The notes: generated by a model not told the origin, from the letters alone. Positions 1-9,430 are shown, counted from the first letter of the stretch. The stretch is 52,587 nucleotides of DNA from Acidimicrobiia bacterium (GCA_025937235.1 JAICRU010000011.1:1-52587); one strand, 5' to 3'. Program-made: numbers and translations.

Positions 1-1428
1 CTCGGCTCGAACTTCGACCACCTCGGCCATCTGGTCGACGAACCAGGGATCGATCGAGCTGAGCACCGCCACCTCCGCCACTCCCCAGCCCCGGCGCAAG
101 CCCTCGGCGACGGCGAAGATCCGGATTGGCGTGGGCATGGTGATCGCCTCACGCAAGTCGTGATCGGATAGCTGGAGCAGGCCGTTCTCGCCCGGATCGG
201 CGTTCAGCCCGAACCGGCCGTTCTCCATGCTGCGCAGCGCTTTCTGCAGCGCCTCGGGGAAGGTCCTCCCGATCGACATGGCTTCACCCACGCTTCTCAT
301 GGAGGTTCCGAGCCGATTGGAGGCGGAGGGGAACTTTGAGAAGTCGAAGCGGGGCACCTTGACCACGACGTAGTCGAGGGCCGGCTCGAACGACGCCGGG
401 GTCGCCCCCGTGATGTCGTTAGCGATCTCGTCGAGTGTGTATCCGACAGCGAGGAGAGCGGCGATCTTGGCGATGGGAAAACCCGTGGCCTTGGAGGCGA
501 GTGCCGAGGAACGGCTCACCCTGGGGTTCATCTCGATGACCAGACGCCGCCCGGTGGCAGGGTCGATGGCGAATTGGACGTTGGACCCGCCCGTCTCCAC
601 GCCGATCGCCCGCAGCACGGCGATGCCGTCATCGCGCATCTCCTGGTACTCCCGATCGGAGAGGGTCTGGATGGGGGCCACGGTGATCGAATCCCCGGTG
701 TGCACTCCCATTGGGTCCAGGTTCTCGATGGAGCAGACGACCACCGCGTTGTCGGCGTGATCGCGCATCACCTCGAGCTCGAACTCCTTCCAACCCTCCA
801 CCGATTCTTCGACCAGGATCTCTGACACAGGTGATGTGGCCAGCCCGTTACGTGCGACCTCGATGAACATCTCGTCATCCGAGGCAATGCCGGTGCCTCC
901 CCCACCCAGGATGAACGAGGGGCGGACCATCACCGGGAACCCGATCTCGTGGGCGATCTTGACCGCCTCGGTCATCGATCTCGCATAGCCGGCCCTCGGC
1001 ACCTCGAGACCGGCATGCTCCATCGTCTCTTTGAACAGTCCACGGTCCTCGGCCCGCTCGATCACCTCCAGGTCGGCGCCGATCATCTCCACACCATGCC
1101 GCTGGAGGACCCCGCTGCGGGCCAGTTCGGCAGCGATGTTGAGGGCCGTCTGCCCTCCCAACGTGGGGAGGAGTGCGTCGGGCTGCTCGCGGGCGATGAT
1201 CTCTGCGACCACCTCCACGGTGATCGGCTCGACGTAGGTGGCGTCGGCGAACTCCGGATCGGTCATGATCGTTGCCGGGTTCGAGTTGACCAGGACCACC
1301 CGATAGCCCTCGGCCCGCAGCACCTTCGCCGCCTGGGTGCCCGAGTAGTCGAACTCGCATCCCTGGCCGATGACGATTGGCCCGGATCCGATGAGGAGGA
1401 TCGACCTGAGATCCCGTCTCGCCGGCAT
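1..1428 (-). CDS. carB: Carbamoyl-phosphate synthase large subunit (N-terminal part; gene runs off left edge)
   Basis: Catalyses synthesis of carbamoyl phosphate from bicarbonate, ATP and the ammonia delivered by CarA, for pyrimidine and arginine synthesis. The reading frame is open from the ATG at 1428 to the window edge, giving about 476 of the roughly 1,070-1,100 residues usual for the family. Visible family signatures are the N-terminal [17 protein letters not shown] segment, the [10 protein letters not shown] loop, the [11 protein letters not shown] segment, and the first ATP-grasp domain with [14 protein letters not shown] and [18 protein letters not shown]. The start codon overlaps the carA stop in an ATGA, so the subunits are translationally coupled. 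The C-terminal half, including the allosteric domain, is not in the window. Confidence 0.97.
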   Translation of the reverse strand, partial: MPARRDLRSILLIGSGPIVIGQGCEFDYSGTQAAKVLRAEGYRVVLVNSNPATIMTDPEFADATYVEPITVEVVAEIIAREQPDALLPTLGGQTALNIAAELARSGVLQRHGVEMIGADLEVIERAEDRGLFKETMEHAGLEVPRAGYARSMTEAVKIAHEIGFPVMVRPSFILGGGGTGIASDDEMFIEVARNGLATSPVSEILVEESVEGWKEFELEVMRDHADNAVVVCSIENLDPMGVHTGDSITVAPIQTLSDREYQEMRDDGIAVLRAIGVETGGSNVQFAIDPATGRRLVIEMNPRVSRSSALASKATGFPIAKIAALLAVGYTLDEIANDITGATPASFEPALDYVVVKVPRFDFSKFPSASNRLGTSMRSVGEAMSIGRTFPEALQKALRSMENGRFGLNADPGENGLLQLSDHDLREAITMPTPIRIFAVAEGLRRGWGVAEVAVLSSIDPWFVDQMAEVVEVRAE

Positions 1429-2591
1429 CAGCCCTCCCCTTCGATCATCTGTGTGAAGCGATCGAACAGCCCTCTTGCGTCCCGGGGCCCGGGGGCGGCC
1501 TCCGGGTGATACTGGACCGAGAAAGCCGGGATCTCCTGCACCCGCATCCCCTCGAGTGTCCCGTCGTTGAGGTTCTGATGGGTGGGGACCACGTGGCCGA
1601 ACTCGGTCTCGACCTCGTTGGGAAGCAGGTCCGATCCGGCCAGACCTTTCCGCTCCGGTGCCGGGCGCCCGGTCAGTGACCAGAGGTCGACGGCAAAGCC
1701 GTGGTTCTGCGCCGTGATCTCGACTCTCCCATCGTCCAGCCTCCGCACCGGGTGGTTCCCGCCGTGATGGCCGAATGGGAGTTTGTAGGTCGAGGCGCCG
1801 ACCGCAAGCCCCAAGACCTGGTGGCCGAGGCAGATCCCGAACAGAGGCACCTTGCCGAGGAGGCCGCGCAGCGTCTCGACTACGCCGATCAGGGGCTCCG
1901 GGTCGCCCGGGCCATTCGAGACGAAGACGCCATCGGGAGCGGACGCCAGTACCCGATCGGCCGTCGTGCCGGCAGGAACCACCTCGGTGTCGAACCCCCG
2001 ACCCGTCAGGTTGGCCAGGATGTCACGCTTCATGCCCAGGTCGATCGCCACCACCCTCCCCCTGCGTTTCCCCCGGGCGTGGATCAGGTACGGGGACGTG
2101 GTGGATACCGTCGTGGCCAGGTCCTGGCCGACCATCGAGGGGGCAGAGGCAGCCATGTCCCGCAACTCGGCCTCACTCACGCCCACCCCGATGGCCACCG
2201 GCATCGCCCCGCGATCACGAAGGTGCCGGGTCAGCCGTCTGGTGTCGACGTCCGCGATGGCCACCACGTCGTGGGCTCGGAGATAATCGCCGATCCCGCC
2301 TTGCGACCGCCAGTTGGAGTCGCGCCGTGACATGCTGCGAACCACGAATCCCGACACAGCCGGGCGAGACGATTGGTCGTCATCGTCGCAGACCCCGTAG
2401 TTCCCTATGTGAGATGTGGTCATGACCACCACTTGCCCCGCGTAGGAAGGATCGGTGAGGATCTCCTGGTAACCGGTCATCGAGGTGTTGAAGACGGCTT
2501 CGCCGGTGGTCACGCCGGCCGCCCCTACCGACCGACCCCGGAAGACCTCGCCGTCTGCGGTGCACAGGAGCCCGGTCTCGGACGAGCTCAA
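1428..2591 (-). CDS. carA: Carbamoyl-phosphate synthase small (glutaminase) subunit
   Basis: Hydrolyses glutamine and channels ammonia to CarB. The 387-residue length is typical. The N-terminal CPSase domain carries [14 protein letters not shown] near residues 40-53. The C-terminal class I glutamine amidotransferase domain has the nucleophile Cys254 in FGICLGHQ and the His362/Glu364 pair in YHPEA. The start is a TTG at 2591 that overlaps the pyrC stop (TTGA). This fits the overlap pattern of the operon and leaves no room for another start. The end overlaps carB by four bases. It is one step of the pyrR-pyrB-pyrC-carA-carB operon. Confidence 0.97.
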   Translation of the reverse strand: MSSSETGLLCTADGEVFRGRSVGAAGVTTGEAVFNTSMTGYQEILTDPSYAGQVVVMTTSHIGNYGVCDDDDQSSRPAVSGFVVRSMSRRDSNWRSQGGIGDYLRAHDVVAIADVDTRRLTRHLRDRGAMPVAIGVGVSEAELRDMAASAPSMVGQDLATTVSTTSPYLIHARGKRRGRVVAIDLGMKRDILANLTGRGFDTEVVPAGTTADRVLASAPDGVFVSNGPGDPEPLIGVVETLRGLLGKVPLFGICLGHQVLGLAVGASTYKLPFGHHGGNHPVRRLDDGRVEITAQNHGFAVDLWSLTGRPAPERKGLAGSDLLPNEVETEFGHVVPTHQNLNDGTLEGMRVQEIPAFSVQYHPEAAPGPRDARGLFDRFTQMIEGEG

Positions 2592-3856
2592 CCCGAGCCT
2601 CCTTCGTAGGTGATCTTTCCTTCGCGGATCGTCATCAGCACCCGGCCAGTCAACTCCATGCCGACAAATGGGCTGTTCGACGACTTGGACGCAAACCCGG
2701 CAGGGACCCAGCGACGATCCGGGTCGAAGAGGACGAGGTTGGCCGGAGAGCCCTTTTCGACTGCTCTGCCGTGACGAGAAAGACCGGCGATTCGTGCCGG
2801 GGCGATGCTCATCCGCTCGAAGAACAGCTCAGGATCCTTGCCGAGGGCCTTGGAGGACACCACCGCGGCCGCTGTCTCCAGGCCGATCACCCCTCTTGGC
2901 GCTTCCTCGAAGGGCACCTCCTTCTCTGCCGTCGTGTGAGGTGCATGATCGGTAGCCACCACATCGACTGTCCCATCCCTGAGGGCCGCGATGAGGGCCG
3001 TGCGGTCGTCCCGGCCGCGGAGAGGTGGGTACATCTTGAAGTTGGTGTCGAGCCCTTCGACCGCCGTTTCCTCCAGAGCCAGGTGATGCGGGGTGACCTC
3101 GCAGGTGACTTCGACTCCCTCCTCCCGGGCCCGCCTGATGAGGTCGAGCGAGCCGACGGTGGAGACGTGCTGGATGTGGAGCCGGGTGCCCGTCGTGGCA
3201 GCCAGTAACAGATCCCGGGCCACCACCAGCTCCTCGGCGAGGGAAGGCAGCCCGGCGAGGCCGAGCCTGCTGGCGACCGCTCCCTCATGGAGTTGGCCGG
3301 TTCCGGCAACCGACCGATCCTCGGCATGCTCGGCCACCAGAGCGCCAGGCAGATCGAGCAGATAGGCCATCGCCCGGCTCAGGAGCCCGGCCGTGGGGAC
3401 CGAGTCGCCGTCGTCGCTGAATATCCGGATCCCGGCGTCGTACATCCCATCGAAGTCGGCAAGTTCTTCCCCCGAGCGCCCCTTGGTCAGCGCCCCTGAA
3501 GTGACGATCTCCACGTCTTCGATGCCGGCCGCCCGCTCCGCCACGGCCGTTGCCGTGACCCTGTCATCGATCGGTGGTTCGGTGTTGGGCATCGCCACCA
3601 GCGCGGTGTAGCCGCCCGCGGCTGCCGCTTTGGCCCCCGTCACCATGTCTTCTTTCCAGGTTTGGCCCGGGTCACGGAGATGCACATGGAGATCTACCAA
3701 TCCCGGCCCCAGCCAGGCCCCGGGCGCCTCGATGACCTGGTGACCATTCGCCTCCGGCTCGGCCCCCACCGCAGCCACTGTGTCACCGTCGATCACGACG
3801 GAGGTCTCCTCGATCCCAGACGAGGTGAGGACCCGGGCATTGCGGATGACGATCAT
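2588..3856 (-). CDS. pyrC: Dihydroorotase
   Basis: Third step of pyrimidine synthesis: reversible cyclisation of carbamoyl aspartate to dihydroorotate. The protein has 422 residues, normal for a class I (amidohydrolase-fold) dihydroorotase. The metal-binding HVHLRDPG motif has His57 and His59. Further on are MPNTEPPID, a TPHHL segment with a metal-binding His, and VVATDHAPHT with the catalytic Asp. The frame is open further upstream, but the ATG at 3856 is chosen because it overlaps the pyrB stop (ATGA) and directly precedes the usual dihydroorotase N terminus (MIVIRNARVL). The upstream extension has no family similarity. Confidence 0.97.
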   Translation of the reverse strand: MIVIRNARVLTSSGIEETSVVIDGDTVAAVGAEPEANGHQVIEAPGAWLGPGLVDLHVHLRDPGQTWKEDMVTGAKAAAAGGYTALVAMPNTEPPIDDRVTATAVAERAAGIEDVEIVTSGALTKGRSGEELADFDGMYDAGIRIFSDDGDSVPTAGLLSRAMAYLLDLPGALVAEHAEDRSVAGTGQLHEGAVASRLGLAGLPSLAEELVVARDLLLAATTGTRLHIQHVSTVGSLDLIRRAREEGVEVTCEVTPHHLALEETAVEGLDTNFKMYPPLRGRDDRTALIAALRDGTVDVVATDHAPHTTAEKEVPFEEAPRGVIGLETAAAVVSSKALGKDPELFFERMSIAPARIAGLSRHGRAVEKGSPANLVLFDPDRRWVPAGFASKSSNSPFVGMELTGRVLMTIREGKITYEGGSG

Positions 3857-4746
3857 CGGCCACCTTCGAGCGCCTCGGTGATGACCGCCATCCGAACCGG
3901 CACACCGTTGGCCACTTGGCGGAGGACGAGTGAGCGCTCGCCGTCTGCGATGGAATCGTCGATCTCTACTCCACGGTTCATCGGCCCCGGGTGCATGACG
4001 ACACCGGTCGGCTTCATCATCGAGAGTCGCTCCGCGTTCATACCGTATCGGCGGGCATAGCCGGCAATCGACGGGATGGTCGCCGCCGACCCTCGCTCGG
4101 CTTGGATGCGGAGTAGATAGACCACATCGACGTCCCCGAGCTCGTCGTCGAGATCGGTGCTCGTCCTCACGCCCCACGGGTTTTCTTGGGGCAGGAACGG
4201 CGTCGGGCCGACGAGGGTGAGCTCCACGCCCATGGTGGGCAGGGCGATCAGATGACCCCGGGCAACCCGACTGCCCCGGATGTCGCCCACGATGGCCATG
4301 CGCAGGCCATCGAGTCGCCCGAACTCCTGCCTGAGGGTCAGGGCGTCGATCAGAGTCTGTGTCGGGTGCTCCCTGCTCCCGACGCCACCGTTTATGACCG
4401 GTCTCGCGGACCAGCCGGCGGCCAGAGCCGCGGCGTCCGCCAGCCTGTGGCGAACGATCAACACATCGGTTCCGATGGCCGTCAGGGTGAGAATCGTGTC
4501 CTTGAAAGACTCACCTTTGCTGGCCGACGAGAGCTCCGGGCTGAAACTCATCACGTGCGCCCCGAGGCGGTGGGCGGCCCGCTCGAAGGACAACCGGGTC
4601 CGGGTGGATGGCTCGAAGAAGGCGTTGGTGACGGTCGCACCGGAGAAGTCCGTCGACGGGCCGCGCCCCACATAGCCCTCGGCTTTGTCGAGGATGCCGG
4701 TGAGTCGCTCCCTGCCCAGACCGTGAAGGGTGACCAGGCCGCTCAC
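3853..4746 (-). CDS. pyrB: Aspartate carbamoyltransferase catalytic chain
   Basis: Condenses carbamoyl phosphate with aspartate, the committed step of pyrimidine synthesis. The carbamoyl-phosphate-binding STRTR motif is at residues 47-51, followed by the SASKGES loop and HPTQTLID. I place the start at the GTG at 4746, which overlaps the pyrR stop in a GTGA and gives 297 residues. An in-frame GTG at 4770 would add eight residues but lies deep in pyrR. No pyrI regulatory chain is present in the window. Regulation is probably through the upstream PyrR system. Confidence 0.95.
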   Translation of the reverse strand: MSGLVTLHGLGRERLTGILDKAEGYVGRGPSTDFSGATVTNAFFEPSTRTRLSFERAAHRLGAHVMSFSPELSSASKGESFKDTILTLTAIGTDVLIVRHRLADAAALAAGWSARPVINGGVGSREHPTQTLIDALTLRQEFGRLDGLRMAIVGDIRGSRVARGHLIALPTMGVELTLVGPTPFLPQENPWGVRTSTDLDDELGDVDVVYLLRIQAERGSAATIPSIAGYARRYGMNAERLSMMKPTGVVMHPGPMNRGVEIDDSIADGERSLVLRQVANGVPVRMAVITEALEGGR

Positions 4747-5315
4747 GGCGCCCCGTTCCTCTCCACCCACACCCCTTGTTCACGATCGACTGGCGGGATG
4801 CGGACTCGCACCACCTCGTTCTGGCTGGTGGGGAGGTTCTTGCCGACGTAATCGGCCCTGATCGGGAGCTGGCGATGGCCCCGATCCACCAAGACGGCCA
4901 GCTCGGTTCGGTGGGCCCGCCCCACATCGGAGAGGGCGTCGAGAGCAGCCCTGACCGTGCGGCCCGTGTACAGCACGTCATCGACGACGATCACGCTCTG
5001 ATCCGAGATGTCGGTGGGGATCTCGGTCGATGCCGCTTCGTGACCGCGCCTCCGGCGCCGGTCATCACTGCGGATGCCCCGGTCGTCCCGGTACGCACCG
5101 ATGTCGAGCTGACCGACCGGCACCTCGACGCCTTCGAAGTCGGCGATGAGGTTGCCCAGGAGTCGGGCCAGATGGACTCCTCGTGTGTGGATCCCGACGA
5201 TGACGACCGACTCGGCGCCGCGGTGGCGCTCCAGGATCTCGTGGGCGATGCGACGGACGGCTCTCTGGATGTCTTGGCCGTTCATCACCTGTGGCATCGG
5301 GCCTCCGATGCCCAT
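4743..5315 (-). CDS. pyrR: PyrR: pyrimidine operon regulator / uracil phosphoribosyltransferase
   Basis: UMP-responsive RNA-binding regulator of pyrimidine operons with a phosphoribosyltransferase fold. The PRPP-binding motif VIVVDDVLYTGRT is intact, and the N-terminal helix DIQRAVRRIAHEILER and the GIHTRG loop are typical. It is the first gene of the pyr operon. The start is uncertain: ATG 5315 is given here. In-frame ATGs at 5297 and 5285 also exist, and the family homology begins around MNGQDI (5285). An Arg/Asp-rich stretch lies between the GAYRDD and TEIPTDI blocks, where the family is variable. A likely PyrR-binding RNA loop lies just upstream. Confidence 0.94.
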   Translation of the reverse strand: MGIGGPMPQVMNGQDIQRAVRRIAHEILERHRGAESVVIVGIHTRGVHLARLLGNLIADFEGVEVPVGQLDIGAYRDDRGIRSDDRRRRRGHEAASTEIPTDISDQSVIVVDDVLYTGRTVRAALDALSDVGRAHRTELAVLVDRGHRQLPIRADYVGKNLPTSQNEVVRVRIPPVDREQGVWVERNGAP

Positions 5316-5340
5316 GGGTGGCTGCCCATCTCTCTCCTTC

Positions 5341-5356
5341 CCGGCCTCACAGGACC
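5341..5356 (-). promoter_or_regulatory. Probable PyrR-binding RNA loop in the pyrR leader
   Basis: Read on the minus strand, the RNA is GGUCCUGUGAGGCCGG. This closely fits the PyrR recognition pattern (A/G)UCC(A/U)G(A/U)GAGGCU seen in Bacillus leaders and, in modified form, in actinobacterial pyr leaders. GGUC/GGCC-type pairing can close a small hairpin around it. A Shine-Dalgarno-like GAAGGAG follows immediately (5340-5334), so binding of PyrR-UMP could occlude ribosome access. This is the translational-repression mode described for Mycobacterium smegmatis. The regulation is inferred. Confidence 0.72.
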
Positions 5357-5465
5357 GTGCTTAAAGGTGAGAGCGACCTTAGTGGTGGTTCATGCCCATT
5401 CCCAACGTCTCCTCGAAATGGGGACGCAGGAATGCGCTATACGGCACGGTGGCTCCCAGTTTCGC

Positions 5466-5834
5466 TCAGGACCGGGCGCTCCGGGCCAGAGAGGCGAGGA
5501 CGCCATTCACGAATGCGCCGGACCGCTCGGTCGAATAGGTCTTGGCCAGACGGACTGCCTCCGACACCACCACCGCGGTGGGGGTCTCCCGTCCATGATG
5601 GAGCTCGAACAGGCCGAGACGGAGGATGGATCTGTCGATGACGGGCATCCGCGCCACACTCCAGTGCTCCGAGGCCGATTCGATCTCGTTGTCGAGTTCC
5701 TCTTTGTGCTCGAGGACACCACGGACCAGGAATCCCGCCTTGCCCTTGAGTTCGTCGAACTCGCTGCTGTCCCCGGAGATCTCGGCCTGGTAGAGAGCCT
5801 GGAGGGCGACGTCTCGTGGCTCCTCGCTGCTCAT
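5466..5834 (-). CDS. nusB: Transcription antitermination factor NusB
   Basis: All-helical RNA-binding protein that, with NusE (ribosomal protein S10), promotes antitermination of rRNA transcription. The 122-residue length and motifs are typical: RDVALQALYQ at the N terminus, MPVIDRSILRLGLFEL in the middle, and AVVVSEAVRLAKTYSTERSG with FVNGVL near the end. The ATG overlaps the efp stop (ATGA), giving the common efp-nusB pair. A 150-base gap separates it from pyrR and includes the pyr leader. Confidence 0.96.
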   Translation of the reverse strand: MSSEEPRDVALQALYQAEISGDSSEFDELKGKAGFLVRGVLEHKEELDNEIESASEHWSVARMPVIDRSILRLGLFELHHGRETPTAVVVSEAVRLAKTYSTERSGAFVNGVLASLARSARS

Positions 5835-6388
5835 ACCCTGGTCAGATACTCGCCTGACCGGGTATCGACCTTGACCCGATCGCCCTGCTCGACGAAGAGT
5901 GGCACCTGGATCTGGATCCCGGTCTGGAGGGTGACAGGCTTGGTCGCCCCGGTCCGGGTGTCGCCCTTGACCGCCGGCTCCGCATACGTCACTTCGAGCT
6001 CGACTGCGGCCGGGAGCTCGACTGCGATGGGCGTGCCTTTGTACAAAGAGAGGCTTGCCGTCCTCCCCTCGACCAGGTAGCCGGCAGCCGGGCCCACGTC
6101 GTCGCTGCTCAGGGCGATCTGGCCGTAGTCCTCCAGGTTCATGAAATGGAAGCCGAGGTCGTCCTGGTACAGATACTGGTGATCACGACGCTCGATGATC
6201 GCCTGGTCGACGTTCTCGTCGGCCCTGAAGGTGCGGTCGAGGACCTGTCCGGTCTCGATGTTCTTTAGCTTCATCCGCACGAAGGCACGACCCTTGCCCG
6301 GCTTGACGTGTTGATACTCGACGATGGTGAACAGACCGTCGGAGAGCTGCAGCGCCATCCCCGGCTTGACGTCATTGGTGCTGATCAT
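5831..6388 (-). CDS. efp: Translation elongation factor P
   Basis: Binds the ribosome between the P and E sites and relieves stalling at polyproline stretches. The 185-residue length is standard and all three OB-like domains are present. The domain I loop VKPGKGRAF has Lys32 at the tip, the position modified in EF-Ps that use lysine. The C-terminal signature is VDTRSGEYLTRV. The ATG at 6388 gives the usual MISTNDVKPG N terminus. The gene lies 42 bases after aroB and is coupled to nusB. No epmA/epmB-like modification genes are in the window. Confidence 0.97.
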   Translation of the reverse strand: MISTNDVKPGMALQLSDGLFTIVEYQHVKPGKGRAFVRMKLKNIETGQVLDRTFRADENVDQAIIERRDHQYLYQDDLGFHFMNLEDYGQIALSSDDVGPAAGYLVEGRTASLSLYKGTPIAVELPAAVELEVTYAEPAVKGDTRTGATKPVTLQTGIQIQVPLFVEQGDRVKVDTRSGEYLTRV

Positions 6389-6430
6389 CGTCCCAAGTGT
6401 GGTAGCTGCCGATATCGGAACATAAACCGG

Positions 6431-7456
6431 TCAGAGTCCGATTGCGTCGAGCCCGATATCGACGTCCTCCCCTTCGACATGCTCGATGACGGGATCGGCC
6501 AGGGCACGGAGCAGGACCATCCTGATCCCCCCTGCGTCCCTCTTCTTGTCGTGACGGAGCAGATCCTCGACCCGTGCCCGCTCCAGGCCGTCGACCCTGG
6601 TCGGGAGTCCCAGTCCGGCTATGGCCGCGGTGACCCGATCCATGGCCTGGAATCGGAGACGCTGCTCGGAGATCCGACAGGCCGCCACCATGCCCACTGC
6701 GACCGATTCCCCGTGGGACAGGGGCGAGGCGTACTCCACGGCATGACCAATGGTGTGGCCGAAGTTGAGGATGGCCCGGAGACCCATATCTCTCTCGTCC
6801 TCGCCGACCACCCTGACTTTCACCGCTGCGGCTCTCGTCACCACCTCCTCGAGCGGCGCCGCCTCCCGATCCCTCTCCAGAAGCTCGAACAGATCCCGGT
6901 CGCCTACCAACCCGGTCTTCAGCGCCTCGGCCAGGCCCTCACGCCGCAGGATGGAGGGCAGTTGTTCCAGGGTGTCGACATCCACGATGACCCTGATCGG
7001 GTGCCAGAACACCCCGACCAGGTTCTTACCGGCGAGGTTGACGCCGGTCTTCCCCCCGATGGCGGCATCTACCGCCGCCAGCAGAGTTGTGGGCACATGG
7101 ACCACTTCGACGCCGCGCAGCCAGGTTCCCGCAACGAACCCTGCGAGATCGGAGACCGAGCCGCCGCCCACTCCGACCACCGTGTCGTGACGTCCCAGCC
7201 CGAATCGCGCCAGGGCCTCGTAGACGGATCCAGCCACGATCAGGGTCTTCGCTTCCTCGCGGTCGGGAAGGCCGATCACCTCGACCTGCAGCCCGTCATC
7301 CCGCAGCCGTTGTGCCACCTCGAGTGCGATGTGCGTCGCTCCAGGCTGGGTGAGGAGAGCCGCCCGCTGTCGCTCGACGCGGGCGGGGAGTATCGGATGG
7401 GGCAGGCCCCGCCCGACCACCAACTCGGTGACGCCGGCGACGATCAGGGTCTCCAA
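6431..7456 (-). CDS. aroB: 3-dehydroquinate synthase
   Basis: Second step of the shikimate pathway: NAD- and metal-dependent conversion of DAHP to 3-dehydroquinate. Signatures are GVGGGSVSDLAGFVAGTWLRG (NAD binding), PTTLLAAVDAAIGGKTGVNL, KNLVGVFWHP, and metal ligands in EGLAEALKTG, NFGHTIGHAVE and LSHGESVAVGM. The protein has 341 residues, slightly short for the family (about 360) because of a brief N terminus. It lies 24 bases downstream of aroC. The shikimate kinase gene often found between the two (aroK) is absent. Confidence 0.96.
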   Translation of the reverse strand: METLIVAGVTELVVGRGLPHPILPARVERQRAALLTQPGATHIALEVAQRLRDDGLQVEVIGLPDREEAKTLIVAGSVYEALARFGLGRHDTVVGVGGGSVSDLAGFVAGTWLRGVEVVHVPTTLLAAVDAAIGGKTGVNLAGKNLVGVFWHPIRVIVDVDTLEQLPSILRREGLAEALKTGLVGDRDLFELLERDREAAPLEEVVTRAAAVKVRVVGEDERDMGLRAILNFGHTIGHAVEYASPLSHGESVAVGMVAACRISEQRLRFQAMDRVTAAIAGLGLPTRVDGLERARVEDLLRHDKKRDAGGIRMVLLRALADPVIEHVEGEDVDIGLDAIGL

Positions 7457-7480
7457 AGCGGTTCCTTCCTCAGGGCGGCC

Positions 7481-8641
7481 TCATCCTCTAACGGGTCGCT
7501 TGCCGAGACCCGTCTTGTAGCGGTCTGCCGCTGCGACGAACTCCTCGACCGTGTCCCCGCCGAACTTCCTCTGGAACTCCGCGGCGAGGACGAAGGCCAC
7601 CATCTGCTCGCCGACCACCCCCGCCGCGGGCACGGCGCAGACGTCGGATCGCTCCCTGACCGCCTCGGCAGCCTCACCCGTTGTCATGTCGATCGTCCGA
7701 AGCGGTCTCATGAGCGTGGATATCGGTTTCATGGCTCCTCGCACCCGGATCGTCTCCCCGTTGCTCATCCCACCCTCGGTGCCTCCCGCTCGGTTGGTGG
7801 CGCGGGTCAGCCCGGTCCCCTCGAGCAGGATCTCGTCGTGTGACTTCGAGCCGGGAAGTCCCGCCACTTCGAACCCGTCTCCTATCTCGACGCCCTTGAT
7901 GGCCGGGATCGACATGATGGCGGCGGCGAGCTGGCCGTCTAGCTTGCGGTCGTAGTGGACGTGGGAGCCGATGCCCGGCGGGACGCCGAAGGCAAGGATC
8001 TCGAACACGCCTCCCAACGTGTCACGTTCCTCCTTGGCGTCCTCGATGGCGGCGATCATCGCGGCCTCCGCGGCGGGATCGAGACAACGGACTGGGCTGT
8101 CGTCGATTCGATCCTGATCATCCGGCCCGGGCAAGGGACCCTCGCTGCTCGCAGGCCCAATGCCCACCACGTGGCTGAGCACACTCACGCCCACGGTCGC
8201 CAGCATGGTCTTGGACAGGACCCCGGCCACGGTGCGCGCCGCTGTCTCTCGGGCCGAGGCCCTCTCCAGGATGTCCCGGGCGTCGTCGGTGTCGTACTTG
8301 AGCATCCCCGACAGATCGGCATGACCGGGCCGGGGCCGAGTCACCTGCTTCCTGGACGTGCCGGGCTCCGGGCTCATCTCCTCCGACCATCTTGGCCACT
8401 CTGTGTTCCGGATCAGCACGGCGACCGGCGATCCGAGCGTGGTCCCATGACGGATGCCACCCAGGATCTCGATCTCGTCCTTCTCGATCGCCATGCGCTT
8501 GCCACGGCCATATCCCATGCGGCGCCGGGCCAGCTCGTCGGTGATCATCCCGGCGGAGACCTCGAGGCCCCGCGGCAAACCCTCCAGGATCGTGACGAGC
8601 CCCGGCCCGTGGGACTCACCGGCCGTCATGAAGCGCAACAT
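7481..8641 (-). CDS. aroC: Chorismate synthase
   Basis: Last shikimate-pathway step: FMN-dependent trans-elimination of phosphate from EPSP to give chorismate. The 386-residue protein shows TAGESHGPGL at the N terminus, the RMGYGRGKRM loop, RPGHADLSGMLKY, RASARETAAR, and KPISTLMRPLRTIDMTTGE near the C terminus. The ATG at 8641 gives the canonical short MLRFMTAGESHG start. It lies nine bases after the prepilin peptidase gene and 24 before aroB. Confidence 0.97.
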   Translation of the reverse strand: MLRFMTAGESHGPGLVTILEGLPRGLEVSAGMITDELARRRMGYGRGKRMAIEKDEIEILGGIRHGTTLGSPVAVLIRNTEWPRWSEEMSPEPGTSRKQVTRPRPGHADLSGMLKYDTDDARDILERASARETAARTVAGVLSKTMLATVGVSVLSHVVGIGPASSEGPLPGPDDQDRIDDSPVRCLDPAAEAAMIAAIEDAKEERDTLGGVFEILAFGVPPGIGSHVHYDRKLDGQLAAAIMSIPAIKGVEIGDGFEVAGLPGSKSHDEILLEGTGLTRATNRAGGTEGGMSNGETIRVRGAMKPISTLMRPLRTIDMTTGEAAEAVRERSDVCAVPAAGVVGEQMVAFVLAAEFQRKFGGDTVEEFVAAADRYKTGLGKRPVRG

Positions 8642-8650
8642 GGGATGATG

Positions 8651-9430
8651 CTACGTCGGGAGGGGGAAAGCGCCGAGCCCCGCCAGGACGATGCCTAGCC
8701 ACGCACCGAGGATCATCGCCGGCCCGTATGGCACCTCGGTCTTCATGATTTCCCGGATCGAGGTGTCGTCCTGGCCATCACGACGACGACGGGCGCCTAC
8801 CACCCACCCGGCGCCGAGGACTCCGATCGAGATGAGCCCGCCGATCAAAGCGGTGAGGAAGACCGACCATCCCAGGGTCCCCCAGGAGATATATGCGGTG
8901 AACACCCCCAAGATGGCCGACAGTTTCACATCGCCATAGCCAAAGCCCCGGCCTCGGACGAGAAGGAACACGAGGTTGGTGCCGGCGAAATAGGCGAGCC
9001 CTCCCAACAGCCCGCGCACCCAGTTCCCGGGGACGCCGTCGGCCAGCGATGCGGCTCCGAGGGCGAAGATGAGGGCGACCGTGCCCCGAATGTTGAGCCT
9101 GTCGACTATGCGAAACGCGTCGATGTCGGTGATGCCCAGCGCCATCGTCAGCCAGAGGAATCCAAGATACGGGATCAGGGCCCATTCCGGCCCCAAGGTG
9201 TTGGCGAAACCGGCCGCAGCCGCGGTCCCGAGCAGGACGAGGAGGAGCTCCCGCCCCGCATTCCGCCCACATGCTTCACAACGGAACGAGAGCCAACCGC
9301 GGCGCGTGCCACACCCGGGGCACGTGCCGGAGAGTGGGCGGAGCGGCTGATCTCGTAGCACCTGGGTGGCGAGATCGTGGGCGATGAGGGCCCCCAGGAA
9401 GCCAAGTGCACCGGCGATGATCGTGGTCAT
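8651..9430 (-). CDS. Prepilin peptidase (type IV leader peptidase family)
   Basis: Membrane aspartyl protease that cleaves, and in some members N-methylates, type IV prepilins. From the ATG at 9430 it has 259 residues and several membrane helices. The cytoplasmic loop carries two CxxC pairs (Cys37/40 and Cys51/54). The two catalytic aspartates are visible: the ID at residue 104 in ITDIDAFRIVD, and Asp167 in the GYGD motif. The frame is open for another 700 bases upstream, but that part is the complement of the DUF4388 gene and is low-complexity Arg/Ser/Pro. It lies 55 bases after the DUF4388 gene and nine before aroC. No pilin genes are nearby, so the substrate is unknown. Confidence 0.9.
   Translation of the reverse strand: MTTIIAGALGFLGALIAHDLATQVLRDQPLRPLSGTCPGCGTRRGWLSFRCEACGRNAGRELLLVLLGTAAAAGFANTLGPEWALIPYLGFLWLTMALGITDIDAFRIVDRLNIRGTVALIFALGAASLADGVPGNWVRGLLGGLAYFAGTNLVFLLVRGRGFGYGDVKLSAILGVFTAYISWGTLGWSVFLTALIGGLISIGVLGAGWVVGARRRRDGQDDTSIREIMKTEVPYGPAMILGAWLGIVLAGLGAFPLPT

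Noticed and set aside
3857-4177. Upstream extension of dihydroorotase
   Set aside because: It lies inside pyrB in another frame; the ATGA overlap and the family N terminus fix the start at 3856.
6308-7843. Long plus-strand open frame (511 codons) across efp, aroB and aroC
   Set aside because: It lies opposite clear genes, has no family signature, and results from high GC at third positions.
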